From: Agrobacterium sp. RAC06
Lineage (GTDB): Bacteria > Pseudomonadota > Alphaproteobacteria > Rhizobiales > Rhizobiaceae
DNA length: 64,000 bases
Assembly (NCBI RefSeq): GCF_001713475.1
Contig: NZ_CP016500.1
Coordinates: 186,001 to 250,000 of the forward strand
Reading direction: 5' to 3'
Part shown: positions 51,916 through 61,744 of the stretch, piece by piece
How the letters are laid out: each line of letters begins with the position of its first letter
Numbering within the stretch: the first letter of the stretch is position 1
Program-made: the position numbers and the translations under genes
The notes under the pieces: model-generated
What the model saw: only the letters and a program-made list of their open reading frames with translations
The model's database searches: none
Told to the model about the DNA's origin: nothing

Positions 51916-52131
51916 ATGCTTTACTTCGCCCTACTCCTCTACTGCCTTGTCGGCACGATCTTCCTGATGGAGAGTTATCTTGAGGGTGAGCGCGACGGCG
52001 GAGAGTGGGATATATGGCGCGTAGTCGGCCTTGTGCTCAGCCTCGTCTGGCCGCTGCATTTGGTGATCTGCCTGCTCGCTGTCATTTGGTCACGTCGCGT
52101 TTCGCCGCCAGTCATCACCCCCAGCCATTAG
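51916..52131 (+). CDS. Small two-helix membrane protein, EGER-motif family copy 2
   Basis: A 71-residue protein: helix one LYFALLLYCLVGTIFLMES, loop YLEGERDGGEWDIWRV, helix two VGLVLSLVWPLHLVICLLAV. It aligns without gaps over most of its length with the protein at 50471, sharing E(S/T)YxEGERxGGxWDxxRV(V/I)GL and the WP in helix two. The two genes are about 1.2 kb apart in the same orientation, as after an old duplication. Confidence 0.7.
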   Translation: MLYFALLLYCLVGTIFLMESYLEGERDGGEWDIWRVVGLVLSLVWPLHLVICLLAVIWSRRVSPPVITPSH

Positions 52132-52206
52132 CGGGAATGACGCGATCATTCACGATCTCGATATGGTCGGCAGTCCCATCAAGCGAAGTCAGTAAAGAGT
52201 TGCGGT

Positions 52207-52464
52207 TCAGCGCGGGTCCGGAGCCCCTGAGGTAACTTCGCCAGTCTCGATCGCTCGGATTGTGTCGCTCAGGATCGATGTCACTTCCTCGTGGGTGTAG
52301 CCCATCCGTAGAGCTTCATCCACAAGGGCAGCCATGGCCTCTTCGAAAGAGGACACTGATTTTGGGGTACGCGAGGTATGATCAAAAGGCTCAGGCGCGC
52401 TTTCCGCAATGTCCAAGGTCCTTGTCAAATCCCTTGCGAAATCTGGAGCTTTTTTGTTTCCCAT
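52207..52464 (-). CDS. Small helical protein, GYTxxEV family copy 1
   Basis: An 85-residue soluble protein. The C-terminal half (FEEAMAALVDEALRMGYTHE, then EVTSILSDTIRAIETG) forms two or three helices with the motif ALxxGYTxxEVxxxL. The same pattern is found in the protein at 60461, so the two are probably related. The N-terminus is polar and unconserved. I start at ATG 52464; the TTG upstream has no ribosome-binding site. No function known. Confidence 0.6.
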   Translation of the reverse strand: MGNKKAPDFARDLTRTLDIAESAPEPFDHTSRTPKSVSSFEEAMAALVDEALRMGYTHEEVTSILSDTIRAIETGEVTSGAPDPR

Positions 52465-52598
52465 GGGGGAAGGATAGGCCAAAGGGAGATCTGTTCAACT
52501 TGATGTTGAAGACATCGTGTATAAATGTGGTTACTGGCAACTTTCTAAATCTGGCCCAACGCTGTCGTCGCAGGTGACAAGCCTAAATCTGCGTGCCT

Positions 52599-53408
52599 TC
52601 AACCAAAGATCAAAAGCCCGAGAATGCCAGCCACACCGACGGCGATCCGCCACCAGGCGAACGGCGCATATCCCCGCTTCGAGATAAAGTTCAAGAGCCC
52701 CCTGACGACAAACAGAGCCGAGATGAAGGCTGCCACGAAGCCGATGCCGATGATCATGGTGTCGTCGACGGTCAGTGCGTTGCGGTTCTTGTAGAGATCG
52801 AGCGTGAAGGCGCCGAGCATGGTCGGCATGGCGAGGAAGAAGGAAAACTCGGCTGCCGAGCGCTTGTCAGCACCGAGCAGCAGCGCGCCGACGATCGTCG
52901 CACCGGAACGAGATGTGCCCGGGATCATCGCGACGCACTGGCAGAAGCCGATCTTCAAGGCGAGTGACAGCGGATATTCGGTGACGTCGTGATACCGGGG
53001 CTTCAGCGGCAGGCGGTCGATCCAGAGCAGGACGAAGCCGCCAAGGATCAGCACCACGCAGATCAGCATCGGCGTCTCGAAAAGAACCGTCTTGATAAAG
53101 TCATGCGCGAGGAAGCCGATCACGGCAGCGGGCAGGAAGCCAAGGAGCACCGCGCCAACAAAGCGACGGCTCTCTGCGCTCGTTGGCAAAGACAAAGCAA
53201 TGTTGAGCAGCTTGGCGAAGTAGACGCTGAGGATGGCCAGGATCGCGCCGAGCTGGATGAGCACCGCAAAGCTGTTTCCCGGCGATTCGAAGCCGAGGAA
53301 ATGGCCTGCTAACAGCAGGTGCGCGGTGGATGACACCGGCACGAACTCGGTCAGGCCTTCGATCAGGCCGAGCACAAGCGCGCTGATAATGGACTCATTG
53401 TTTTCCAT
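52599..53408 (-). CDS. uppP: Undecaprenyl-diphosphatase UppP (BacA type)
   Basis: A 269-residue membrane enzyme that recycles undecaprenyl pyrophosphate to the monophosphate carrier used for peptidoglycan and exopolysaccharide. The (E/Q)-rich motif [20 protein letters not shown] is near the N-terminus and the second motif [18 protein letters not shown] at about 172-189, both with their catalytic Glu, Ser and Arg. Length is normal. On an accessory replicon it is probably a second copy. It also confers bacitracin tolerance when overproduced. It lies near galU, fitting a polysaccharide region. Confidence 0.95.
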   Translation of the reverse strand: MENNESIISALVLGLIEGLTEFVPVSSTAHLLLAGHFLGFESPGNSFAVLIQLGAILAILSVYFAKLLNIALSLPTSAESRRFVGAVLLGFLPAAVIGFLAHDFIKTVLFETPMLICVVLILGGFVLLWIDRLPLKPRYHDVTEYPLSLALKIGFCQCVAMIPGTSRSGATIVGALLLGADKRSAAEFSFFLAMPTMLGAFTLDLYKNRNALTVDDTMIIGIGFVAAFISALFVVRGLLNFISKRGYAPFAWWRIAVGVAGILGLLIFG

Positions 53409-53860
53409 GTTCGCATTCCCCTCTTAACGTCTCGACTAAGCATCTCGTGTGAAATCAAACAGGAACGCTTAATGCGGAACGACTAACATTCAATTGTTGA
53501 AATCTCATTTGTTTCTCTGTGAAGGCTGCGGGCTCAAAAGAAGGCGCAAGACTGACCAGACTCTTCTTTGCCGGTACAGTTTGACTGTCACGGGGTTCCG
53601 ACATTGTTTTGTCTGACGTTTCTCAGTCGGCTCCGTGATCCTGATAGTGCGTATTGTAGGGTGTCTTTCGCCTTCAGCTCGGAGGAGGTTCTGGGCCGAC
53701 GTCAGCAGGTAAGCGCGATGCTAGCAGTTTCAGCGCCTCCCGAGACGATCAGAAACCGTTAACCATGTCACAGCTTTTTCTCGGCAATTACCACGCCGAT
53801 CATTGACCGAATATTAGTTCATGAAAATACTCGTTGTGGGCTGTGGGGATTGCGTAGCGT
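53409..53860. other. Gap upstream of uppP
   Basis: About 450 bases holding the uppP promoter region at the left end. No gene or repeat identified. Confidence 0.4.
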
Positions 53861-54148
53861 ATGGAAAGCACGACTTCGTCTGAATTCTTGGATCTCTGTC
53901 TTGCGGTCATCGAATACGGGATCCAAGCGCGAACGATCGGCATGTCACAAGAGCAATGCTCAACTGCGGTTGTTCAGCCAGCATCTATGGAGCTCGAGGA
54001 TGATTGCCTCGAAGATCTATGTCGCTTTGGCTGGGAAGTGGAAGATGCGTTCAGAAGAGCCGGCCTCGATGAATGTGTCGTCTCCGGTGCCGGCATAATG
54101 GTTGTTCGTTCGGAGCTTTTGATCCCACGCCAGAACCCAGCAGCATAA
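53861..54148 (+). CDS. Small acidic hypothetical protein
   Basis: A 95-residue acidic protein, MESTTSSEFLDLCLAVIEYG then CSTAVVQPASMELEDDCLED and CRFGWEVEDAFRRAGLDEC, with five Cys. It is plausible as a helical cytosolic protein. The ribosome-binding site is weak and no family is recognised. Confidence 0.42.
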   Translation: MESTTSSEFLDLCLAVIEYGIQARTIGMSQEQCSTAVVQPASMELEDDCLEDLCRFGWEVEDAFRRAGLDECVVSGAGIMVVRSELLIPRQNPAA

Positions 54149-54421
54149 ACAGATGGGGCTCACGCCAATGCGATCAGCGTTGGATCCGTTCCCTCACGCC
54201 GATGATCTCAAAAATCTCGTCCAGCATGAATTGAACCCGCCTGAGCGTTTGGGAAAGGCTGCCGACGCAGTCTTCTTGTTTCGCTGTGAGGCACTGTGAA
54301 CTGCAACCGTCATTGCTTACCATTTTGCACTGACACCGCTGGGGCCATCACGATCCGCGTGGAAAATGGTTTGCATTGGGCTGAACGTTCCGTTTCTCTC
54401 CGATCCGCTTTCGCTCCTCGT

Positions 54422-54592
54422 TCAGTCCCGTACGAATTCTGCTTCATCAAACCGTCCCATCCGCAACCTCCGGACATTAACGCCGGGCTCCTCCTCGGTC
54501 GCAGTGTAGAAAATTTTCGGGCGTTCCGGATCAATCATTCTCCACTCTCGCTCGAGACGTTCAAACGTAGTTCTGGACACAAATCTAGTCAT
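54422..54592 (-). CDS. Small charged protein (56 residues)
   Basis: A short frame with a very good ribosome-binding site (GGAGG, seven bases from the ATG at 54592) encodes MTRFVSRTTFERLEREWRMI, DPERPKIFYTATEEEPGV and RRLRMGRFDEAEFVRD. High Arg and Glu content and no Cys suggest a compact soluble protein. It is too short for standard ORF thresholds and is covered by spurious frames on other strands. No family known. Confidence 0.6.
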   Translation of the reverse strand: MTRFVSRTTFERLEREWRMIDPERPKIFYTATEEEPGVNVRRLRMGRFDEAEFVRD

Positions 54593-55244
54593 CTTGTTCC
54601 TCCGGCTTTTGTTTCATTTACTAGGTTGGAGTGTTTCTGATCAAATGCATCGTTGATTTAAAGTTACCCGGCAAGGTTAATGGCGAAGGTGGTGATACAC
54701 GCTCCTGCGAACCCAAGTTAAAGCTATCGTATTTTGATCGAATTGCCTGAGACTGGTGTGCGGCAGTATCTCCGGGCGACAACTCGCCGAAAGCTAAAGC
54801 AATTCCAGCGCGCGTTGCTGACATTCCGGCAGGCTGCAGGCCGACGTCCACAGTCCCTCGGGTCCAGATCGTCTGCTTTTATGCGGATGGCCTCCACGAT
54901 GCTGAGGCTCCTATTTAAGAGTTCATATGCTAAATGGAATCGACAGATATGTGAGAACGCCGAAGTGGTGTTTGCGCTCATGGGCGAGCGCATAACCAAT
55001 CGATGTTTCCGTTTTGCACGGAACCATATTTGGGTCTCATGAAGCAGCAGCAATTGGATGGCCTGGTTATGCGCATAGTGGATATATGCACCACGTCCGC
55101 GTTGAAAGGCCAAAGTTGTTTCTTCGCATCCGCAGTGCCGCTGACAATCGAGCTCTGTCCTTACTGTTTTTTATAGAAAGTATTGTAGTTCGGCTCATAC
55201 AGCCCTTGAGCGAAAACAACAAAAGACCAATTTTGGGGATAAAA
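54593..55244. other. Long gap upstream of galU
   Basis: About 650 bases, AT-richer from 55140 on. Frames on both strands (for example 54734-55042) have no motif or ribosome-binding site. This probably contains the galU promoter and leader. Confidence 0.4.
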
Positions 55245-56135
55245 GTGGTTAAAGTCGAAAAGACAATACGTATAGCAGTGTTCCCTGTAGCTGGTCTCGG
55301 CACGCGTTTTCTTCCCGCCACCAAGGCGGTTCCGAAAGAGATGCTGACAGTCGTCGACAAGCCGGTCATCCAGTATGTGGTTGACGAAGCCATCGAAGCT
55401 GGGATCGAGCATTTCGTCTTCGTCACCGGCCGCGGCAAGGCGGTCATACAGGACTATTTCGATATCCAGTTCGAACTCGAACAGACCCTGAAGGCCCGCA
55501 ATAAGAGCGCAGAACTCTCGCTTCTCCAGACACTTCAGCCGTCAGCGGGTCAGACCAGCTTCACACGGCAACAGGAGCCGCTGGGTCTCGGACATGCCGT
55601 CTGGTGTGCCCGCGACATCGTGGGGCACGAACCTTTCGCCCTTCTGCTGCCTGACATGATTATGCGCGGCGAAAAGGCATGCCTCAAGGGGATGGTCGAA
55701 CTTTATGAGAAGACCGGCGGCAACATTGTGGCTGTCGAGGAATGTGCGCCGGATCAGGCCCACAAATACGGCATCGTTGACGTGGGTGACGCGCTCGAAG
55801 GCGGCTTCAAGATCACGCAAATGGTCGAGAAGCCCGCCAAGGGTACAGCACCTTCCAACTTCTTCATTAACGGCCGCTACATCCTGCAGCCTGAGATCTT
55901 CGAGATCCTGTCGACCCAGGAGCGTGGCGCCGGCAACGAGATCCAGTTGACCGATGGCATGCTGAAGCTCGCCAATGACCAGCCGTTTGCCGGTTACCAC
56001 TTCAAGGGCCAGACCTTCGACTGCGGTTCCAAGGACGGCTTCATCCTGGCCAATGTCGCCTTTGCCATCGAACGCGCCGATATTCGTCCGTCAATCGAAG
56101 ATGAGCTGAAGGCGCTGCTCGCCGCGCTGAAGTGA
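55245..56135 (+). CDS. galU: UTP--glucose-1-phosphate uridylyltransferase
   Basis: A 296-residue nucleotidyltransferase that makes UDP-glucose for exopolysaccharide, cellulose, glucan and lipopolysaccharide synthesis. The signature [20 protein letters not shown] opens the protein; [20 protein letters not shown] and LLPDMIM follow, and FDCGSKDGF is near the end. The frame is open much farther upstream. GTG 55245, five bases after GGGGA, gives the normal family start and length. A hairpin follows. It is probably an additional copy beside a chromosomal one. Confidence 0.95.
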   Translation: MVKVEKTIRIAVFPVAGLGTRFLPATKAVPKEMLTVVDKPVIQYVVDEAIEAGIEHFVFVTGRGKAVIQDYFDIQFELEQTLKARNKSAELSLLQTLQPSAGQTSFTRQQEPLGLGHAVWCARDIVGHEPFALLLPDMIMRGEKACLKGMVELYEKTGGNIVAVEECAPDQAHKYGIVDVGDALEGGFKITQMVEKPAKGTAPSNFFINGRYILQPEIFEILSTQERGAGNEIQLTDGMLKLANDQPFAGYHFKGQTFDCGSKDGFILANVAFAIERADIRPSIEDELKALLAALK

Positions 56136-56852
56136 AATGAAACCCTGACCGCCGGGCTTAACGCTTGGCGGTCAGGCCCACCAATGCCGTCACCGTGCTG
56201 TTGTCGGTCCGCTCTTAGGCACGATCGGCCGTTCATCGAGAGATTTGCTCATCTTCGGGATGAGCCTGGCACGGCAAGATAAGAGATCGGCTTCTAAGGC
56301 GCGTCGTCCTTCTGTTTGCCGGCTCAGCCCGACTTCTCACCGCAACGAGAGCTTTATAGAGGCCGTGCGACGTCCGGGATGGATAAACTGTCTAAACTCT
56401 CCAGGTTGCCCTGACGCTGGCTCTAGACTTCGTATGCTGCAGCCGGGAACATCTGCTTTTGCACGACAATCTTTTTTTACCGGACTCCGGTGGCAGTGTT
56501 CTCTGGCGAGAATGGCTGGTCGTATATTGGCAAACTTCCCTGGTGCGTTGGCCTAATGGGGTTCGAACAGCGGGCATAACAGGCGGATCAAGTCCACATC
56601 TAGTAGTGCGCAAGTATGCGTCATGCAGCCGTCGAACCTCGGCCGAGTTGCAAATGCAACCAAGATCACGAAATGGTGAACGATAGGTTGAGCGTCGCAC
56701 CGCGCTCAAAGAGCATTGAGTTTTCAGTGGTTATGAAGAACAAGGATCTGGTCTCGCTTGTGCAATGCGAAAGCACCGGCTGATTTTGACTGGACACATG
56801 TCCACTTGCCGGTGGAAATAGGTTACCGAAGCCTTAAAACGGGAGACTTGGC
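56136..56852. other. Gap between galU and the Sel1 gene
   Basis: About 720 bases. The left end holds the galU hairpin. Frames at 56245-56556 (plus) and 56392-56709 (minus) look spurious. The right end should hold the promoter of the Sel1 gene. Confidence 0.4.
56144..56176 (+). terminator. Hairpin after galU
   Basis: CCTGACCGCC and GGCGGTCAGG form a perfect ten-pair stem around a 13-base loop, nine bases after the galU stop codon. There is no T-run, so termination strength is uncertain. Confidence 0.6.
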
Positions 56853-58922
56853 ATGAACCGGTCAAAGCTAGCTAGCGGCACCGCCGTCTTGATTGCTCTT
56901 TCGCTTGCAGGCCCCGCCAAGGGAGTGGCATGGGCTTCGTCCACTGACACTGATCAAAATCCAAGTGAGTTGGTAAAAATTGTCAAATCGGAGGCCAGCG
57001 CGACTGAGCGCTCTGGTGCTTTGACAAGGCTTGAACAGCTTGCGACGACAGACCCCGACGCAAAACGCCGGCTCGCTGAGCTTTATCTTGCTGGTGAAGG
57101 TGTAGATGGCGAGGCCGCCAAGGCATTAACGCTTCTGGAAGAAGCGGGTGCCGAGGGCTCTACGGCCGCCCTACGAAAACTCGCTTCCCTTTACAGATCG
57201 GGAGAAGTGGTCGAGCAGGACAGGGACAAGGCTCTGGAGCTTACGAGACAGGCAGCAGAACTTAACGATTCGTGGGCGCAATTGTCCCTTTCGGATACCC
57301 TCCGAAAGGGTGACGGGGTCGAGCAGGACATTGAGGCCGCGATCTCCTGGCTCGAAAAGTCTGCAGCCGCAGGCAATGCTAGCGCTCAGCTCCGTTTGGG
57401 AGGCTTTTTGGCGGATGGGAAGCTGATACCGCAGGATGAGGCTCGAGCGGTTGAACTCCTGCAAAAGTCAGCCGCCAAGGGAAATGTGGGAGCAAAGATC
57501 AAGCTTGCTAATTTGCTCATGCGCGCTGATGCTGAAGAAGCTAACCTAGAACTCGGGGCGCAGCTCCTGCGAGAGGCGGCTGAAAGCGGTGATGACAAGG
57601 CAAAATTGCGCCTCGCAGAACTCCTGTTGAGCGGAGAACTGATAGAACCTGACGTTGATCAGGGTACGGCCCTGCTCGAAGAGCTGAGTGCCGGTGGCGA
57701 TACGGCAGCCACCAAGGCATTACTTGCTCTTCATTCGGGGGGTGAGGTGCCAGAGGATGGCGAACGTATAGTTGAGCTCCAAACACGGCTTGCGGACGCA
57801 GGCGATGCTGATGCAATGGTCCGGCTGGGGGAAATCTACCGCGACGGGATCATCGTGCCGGCTGACCTTCCGCGATCACTGGAATATTTTAGGGGTGCAG
57901 AAGAAAGTGGCAGTTCTCGGGCCTGGAGGCGTGTTGCCGAAGCGGCTTTCCGCGGATTTGGTGAAGACGCGGATTCTGTCAAGGCTGTTACGATTTTGAG
58001 GGCGGAAATCGACAAGGGCAATCTCGAAGCTTCGATCTATCTCGCGGGTATACTTGCCGCGGGAGACTATGTTGATGCAGATCTCGATGCGGCACGTGCG
58101 CTCTACGAAAGCGCTGCCGAAGGCGGCAAGGTTAGCGCTCATAAGCAACTGGCTCGCTTGTATTTGGCTGGTGCGTTCGGTGCTGCGCAAAAGATCAATG
58201 CTCGAGATCACCTGACCGCTGCGATCGACAAGGGTGATGAAGCAAGCCTCGTGACCCTTGCGACCGCGCATCTGAATGGCAGCTTCGGCCAACAGTCCGA
58301 TGTGCAGCTAGGGTTGAACTTGCTGCAAGAAGGAAGGCAAAAAGGGATTTCCTCCGCAACAACCACGTTGGCCGAAGTCTATTTCCGCGGTCGCGGCGTA
58401 GGGCCCGATGCTGAACAGGCCGTTCGGCTTTTGACCGAGGAGGCGGACCGGGGGGATGCAGCCGCTGCCAGAGCTTTGATCCAGGCCTATAGATCAGGCA
58501 AGGGGAAGAGTTTTCCAGCATCGGGACCTCGCGCTCGTGCGGCGTTGGAAAAATACGCTGGCCTTCTGAATGAAGCGCAGAAAACCCGTGAGGTCTTTTT
58601 GCTTGACGCTCGTCTTGCTGCAAGCCTCGCTCAGTATGAGCAGCTGGAGGAAAAGATCGCGAGCTTGCCCGTTTCGCAGAGGCGCGGATACATCGAGGCG
58701 CTGCGATCCGCCAATCAAAACGCCTATGTCTATGTGGTTCAGAAAGGTTTGAAGAAGGCCGGTCGATATGACGGCCCGATTAATGGTCTTCTAACTTCAT
58801 CGACGATCAGAGCTATACGCGAAATTTGCGATTCTGGACCGTCAGGAGATCGTTGCCGGATGGGGCCCCTACACAGTGCTGCAGCTAAGGTCGTGTCCGC
58901 CCGCCTCGAGGCGATCTACTAA
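56853..58922 (+). CDS. Secreted Sel1-repeat protein with C-terminal peptidoglycan-binding-like domain
   Basis: A 689-residue exported protein. A signal peptide (residues 1-29, ending AWASS) is followed by about a dozen Sel1/TPR-like repeats (residues 65-560) of the pattern A...LA.LYL.GEGV..D..KA..LL..AA..G. The last 130 residues are a coiled segment and then VQKGLKKAGRYDGPINGLLT and STIRAIREIC, which resembles the PG_binding_1 fold. Sel1 proteins serve as scaffolds for envelope and polysaccharide complexes, as AlgK and ExoR do. Position downstream of galU fits an exopolysaccharide role, inferred. Confidence 0.87.
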   Translation: MNRSKLASGTAVLIALSLAGPAKGVAWASSTDTDQNPSELVKIVKSEASATERSGALTRLEQLATTDPDAKRRLAELYLAGEGVDGEAAKALTLLEEAGAEGSTAALRKLASLYRSGEVVEQDRDKALELTRQAAELNDSWAQLSLSDTLRKGDGVEQDIEAAISWLEKSAAAGNASAQLRLGGFLADGKLIPQDEARAVELLQKSAAKGNVGAKIKLANLLMRADAEEANLELGAQLLREAAESGDDKAKLRLAELLLSGELIEPDVDQGTALLEELSAGGDTAATKALLALHSGGEVPEDGERIVELQTRLADAGDADAMVRLGEIYRDGIIVPADLPRSLEYFRGAEESGSSRAWRRVAEAAFRGFGEDADSVKAVTILRAEIDKGNLEASIYLAGILAAGDYVDADLDAARALYESAAEGGKVSAHKQLARLYLAGAFGAAQKINARDHLTAAIDKGDEASLVTLATAHLNGSFGQQSDVQLGLNLLQEGRQKGISSATTTLAEVYFRGRGVGPDAEQAVRLLTEEADRGDAAAARALIQAYRSGKGKSFPASGPRARAALEKYAGLLNEAQKTREVFLLDARLAASLAQYEQLEEKIASLPVSQRRGYIEALRSANQNAYVYVVQKGLKKAGRYDGPINGLLTSSTIRAIREICDSGPSGDRCRMGPLHSAAAKVVSARLEAIY

Positions 58923-59142
58923 ACTGCAATATTTTGCCTATGGAGCTCACAGTGAATCGGTATTGTTTTGTCCAAGCTATTTGTCTCAAATGGGTTCGCA
59001 GCTTGAATATTCACAAGGGGAGCGGGTGACCAGCTAAGTGACATGTACGCATTCCAGTATGCGCGCTTTGAAACCAACAACGAAGTCGTTACCCGCCGTG
59101 CTGTAATCCGCAATGCCGGGGCGTTTGTGCTGGCCGAAGCTA

Positions 59143-60183
59143 GAGCAGATCCTGTTCAATCCGGGTCATACCCGGCAGCCCTGAAGTAGTTTTCGCATTC
59201 TTTCGGCGTGAAGCGGGGCATCAATGTACCGACTGCGTCCCACAAAGCATCGATCTTTCTCTCCGCCCGAGCCCGCAACATAGCCTTCAGCTTTGAGAAG
59301 GCGTTTTCGATGGGGTTGAAGTCGGGGCTGTAGGGCGGCAGGAACATGAGCTTGGCACCCATGCGTTCTATGGCATCGCGCACCCCGGCTGCTTTATGTG
59401 CGGGCAAATTGTCCATCACGACAATATCCCCGGGCTGGAGGGTCGGCAGCAACACCTGCTCGACATAGGCCAGGAAGACGTTGCCGTTCATTGCTCCGTC
59501 GTAGACAAACGGCGCGGTCATTCCGGTCAGGCGCAGAGCACCGGTGAATGTCGTTGTTTTCCAATGGCCGTGCGGCACGCCGGCTCGACAGCGCTCAACT
59601 CGAATTGCCCGCCCGCGCAGGCTGGCCATCTTCGTTGAAAGACCGGTCTCGTCTATGAAGACCAGCTTTTGCGGATCGAGATCAAGCTGCTCATCAAACC
59701 AGGCGCGTCGACGCTTCAGGACGTCCGGTCGGTCCTGCTCCAATGCGTGTGCGGACTTTTTTTAAATGTCCACCCGCGACCACGCAGCCAGGCACCGAGT
59801 GCGCTCCGGCTGATGCTGACCTGCCGTTCAGCCGAGAGGAGCTCGACTATTTCATCAAGCGTTACGTCCCGGCGATCATCGATCATTTCGACAACAAACG
59901 CCTCGTGAGCGTCCAGAACGGAAGGGCGTTTCCAACCCCTGCGGCCGTGCTGTTGGCTCGCCCTCTACTGCTCTTGCGACCCAGCGGATCGCCGTGTAAA
60001 CCCCAACACCGAACCGACCGGCCGCCTGGCGGGCATACCGGTAGCTGACGCTTTTAAGACTCTGATCCGAAGATCATCGCTCAGTGCTCGTGCCATCATC
60101 AACCTCCTATTCGTAGAGAAGTTGAATCAGCTTCACTCGCTCCCGTCACATCACGTTTGATTCATCGATCACAGGATTTGCTC
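59143..60183 (-). mobile_element. IS630-family insertion sequence
   Basis: A 1041-bp element bounded by TA on both sides (59141-59142 and 60184-60185), the duplicated target of IS630/mariner elements. The ends match as inverted repeats: GAGCAGATCCTGT on the left and GAGCAAATCCTGT read inward from the right. It holds one minus-strand transposase, in which the reading frame is broken at several points. Confidence 0.88.
59156..60099 (-). pseudogene. IS630-family transposase, frameshifted
   Basis: The transposase starts with GGAGG and MARALSDDLRIRVLKASATG at 60096-60099 and should continue to 59156. An intact 3' part (59156-59743) carries the DDE core: Asp in LVFIDETGLST, Asp in IVVMDNLPAHKA and Glu in YSPDFNPIENAFSKLKAML. 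The 5' part loses frame after GMPAR and again after RPQG. A third shift falls in a run of seven A (near 59763), which in IS630 elements can be a programmed site. The first two make it probably inactive. Confidence 0.85.
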
Positions 60184-60460
60184 TAGGTGGTCAACTACTA
60201 GAGAGAACGTAGGCGCAGAACAGATCGGCCAGACGCCCACATTCGGCACTGATCCGGATCAGTGCTGGCTTGCTGACAAATACTTGGTGCAGATCGCTTG
60301 TTTGCCACCCTTGGTCGCACGCTTTCGGCGAGGTTGCTGATCCTTGGACGATAGGGCACTGTCCATCGACCGCAGCGAAATTGCTGGAACTATGTGTCCT
60401 AAATGCCAGATCTAGGTCCCATCGACACTGCTAGTCGTTTTGAAACACCTACCCATGTCG

Positions 60461-60685
60461 TCAGTGACTTGTGTTCGCTTCTTTCAAAACCTTCACCGCG
60501 ATTTCCGTTAGTACGCCCGCGACCTCATCTCGCGTATAACCTGCCGATAGGGCATGCCGTACGAGCAGGTTTACAGCATATCCTAGCGACATATCGACTT
60601 CGAGTGGGCGCAGCCAGGTATCTTCGCCGCCAGGTCCTGCCTTGAGGGAGCCGAGTGCAGCTTCGAGTTTCTCGCTAAAACTCAT
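60461..60685 (-). CDS. Small helical protein, GYTxxEV family copy 2
   Basis: A 74-residue protein, MSFSEKLEAALGSLKAGPGG then LGYAVNLLVRHALSAGYTRD and EVAGVLTEIAVKVLKEANTS. The second half shares the ALxxGYTxxEVxxxL helix pattern with the protein at 52207. AAAGGA lies seven bases before the ATG at 60685. The longer open frame upstream has no ribosome-binding site. It may be a small regulatory or adaptor protein; nothing specific can be said. Confidence 0.65.
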   Translation of the reverse strand: MSFSEKLEAALGSLKAGPGGEDTWLRPLEVDMSLGYAVNLLVRHALSAGYTRDEVAGVLTEIAVKVLKEANTSH

Positions 60686-61205
60686 GGTCGTTCCTTTCAA
60701 CTCTACATGGTGCGAACATAAAGTCTCTAGTTCTATTTTCAATCTGGATCTTAAATGAGGATTAATGCTTATTATTAACACATTTTCAATAATATCGGAA
60801 CGTTTTTATTAAAAGCACTTTAAAGTGCCGCTACGCGAGAGCTTGCGCTCAGTATAGAGCGGTGGACCTCACGCAGCCTCGGAGCCTGATGTATAAGGGT
60901 TTGGCCGTGGCGAGCTGGGCCTACATGTTCGGTGAGACAACCAGTGTCGACGTTTGATTTCATATGGTCGGTCGCAATCGCTCAAAACGTTAATGCTGAA
61001 ATCTTACGAAGCGTTGGGTCAGTGTGTTTCTTGACAAGCTGCGCGTAAGCGGCCCATGAAAGGGTATGACAAGCGGCGGTCAGTTTTTCCGTGCTATTCC
61101 GTCTGAACCGTCAGCGACGCTTCCCCTCTGCATGGACGGGGTATGGCGTAGTCGATCGAATATATCCGCCAGACAAGTAGCCTGTGCATCCTAGGAGCGA
61201 GCCCG
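60686..61205. other. Gap, AT-rich at its left end
   Basis: About 520 bases. The first 140 are AT-rich (60700-60830) and suit a promoter region. The remainder holds no gene I can support. AGGAG for the next gene is at 61193. Confidence 0.4.
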
Positions 61206-61703
61206 TTGGCGACGGCATTGAAAGAGTTCACGATTGCTTTAGGCTTGCTTGCGAGTGACCCGGCTGCAGTCGGACCACAACTGGGTCTCTCTGGTTATGT
61301 CTGGCACTTGGTTGACACTCAGCACTGCAAGCATGTCCGAGGGACGGACTGCAGGCTTCTAACGACGAAATGGGATTGGAAACGTCCTCAAATCTTTACT
61401 GTCAGCCTTCGTCCCAGACAAAAGAAGGGACGCATCGAGCTCGGGCTTGATTTGGATAATCAAGATCGTACCGATACTGACACGGTGTGCATCATGCTGA
61501 TTGCGCGAAACGAAGAGGGAACAGTCTTGGGGGGCGGGTTCGTCAGCTTTGAGGTGCCCAGTCAACAAAGACGCTTAGAAGATGTGTCCGTCGTCATCGG
61601 CGATAATCGTATGCCAAAGCGGCTTGAGATTGGGTCCAAGCAGTGTGACGAGACTTACAAGAGAGATCGCAAGTCCGCTTTACGTGTACTATCAGGGTCG
61701 TAG
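61206..61703 (+). CDS. Hypothetical protein with TTG start
   Basis: A 165-residue soluble protein of mixed fold. Segments such as RIELGLDLDNQDRTDTDTVC and GGGFVSFEVPSQQRRLEDVS look like beta strands of a compact domain. It has four Cys. The TTG start is eight bases after AGGAG, which makes it believable. No family recognised and no operon partner. Confidence 0.55.
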   Translation: MATALKEFTIALGLLASDPAAVGPQLGLSGYVWHLVDTQHCKHVRGTDCRLLTTKWDWKRPQIFTVSLRPRQKKGRIELGLDLDNQDRTDTDTVCIMLIARNEEGTVLGGGFVSFEVPSQQRRLEDVSVVIGDNRMPKRLEIGSKQCDETYKRDRKSALRVLSGS

Positions 61704-61744
61704 CTCGGGGTGAAGTCCGTCCGGCGTTGTGCCTAAATGGAGAA

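Noticed and set aside
54724..55113. 129-codon minus-strand frame upstream of galU
   Set aside because: Arg/Cys-rich, incoherent sequence typical of a chance frame in a control region.
56245..56709. Overlapping frames on both strands in the gap after galU
   Set aside because: No motifs, no ribosome-binding sites and mutually overlapping; judged noncoding.
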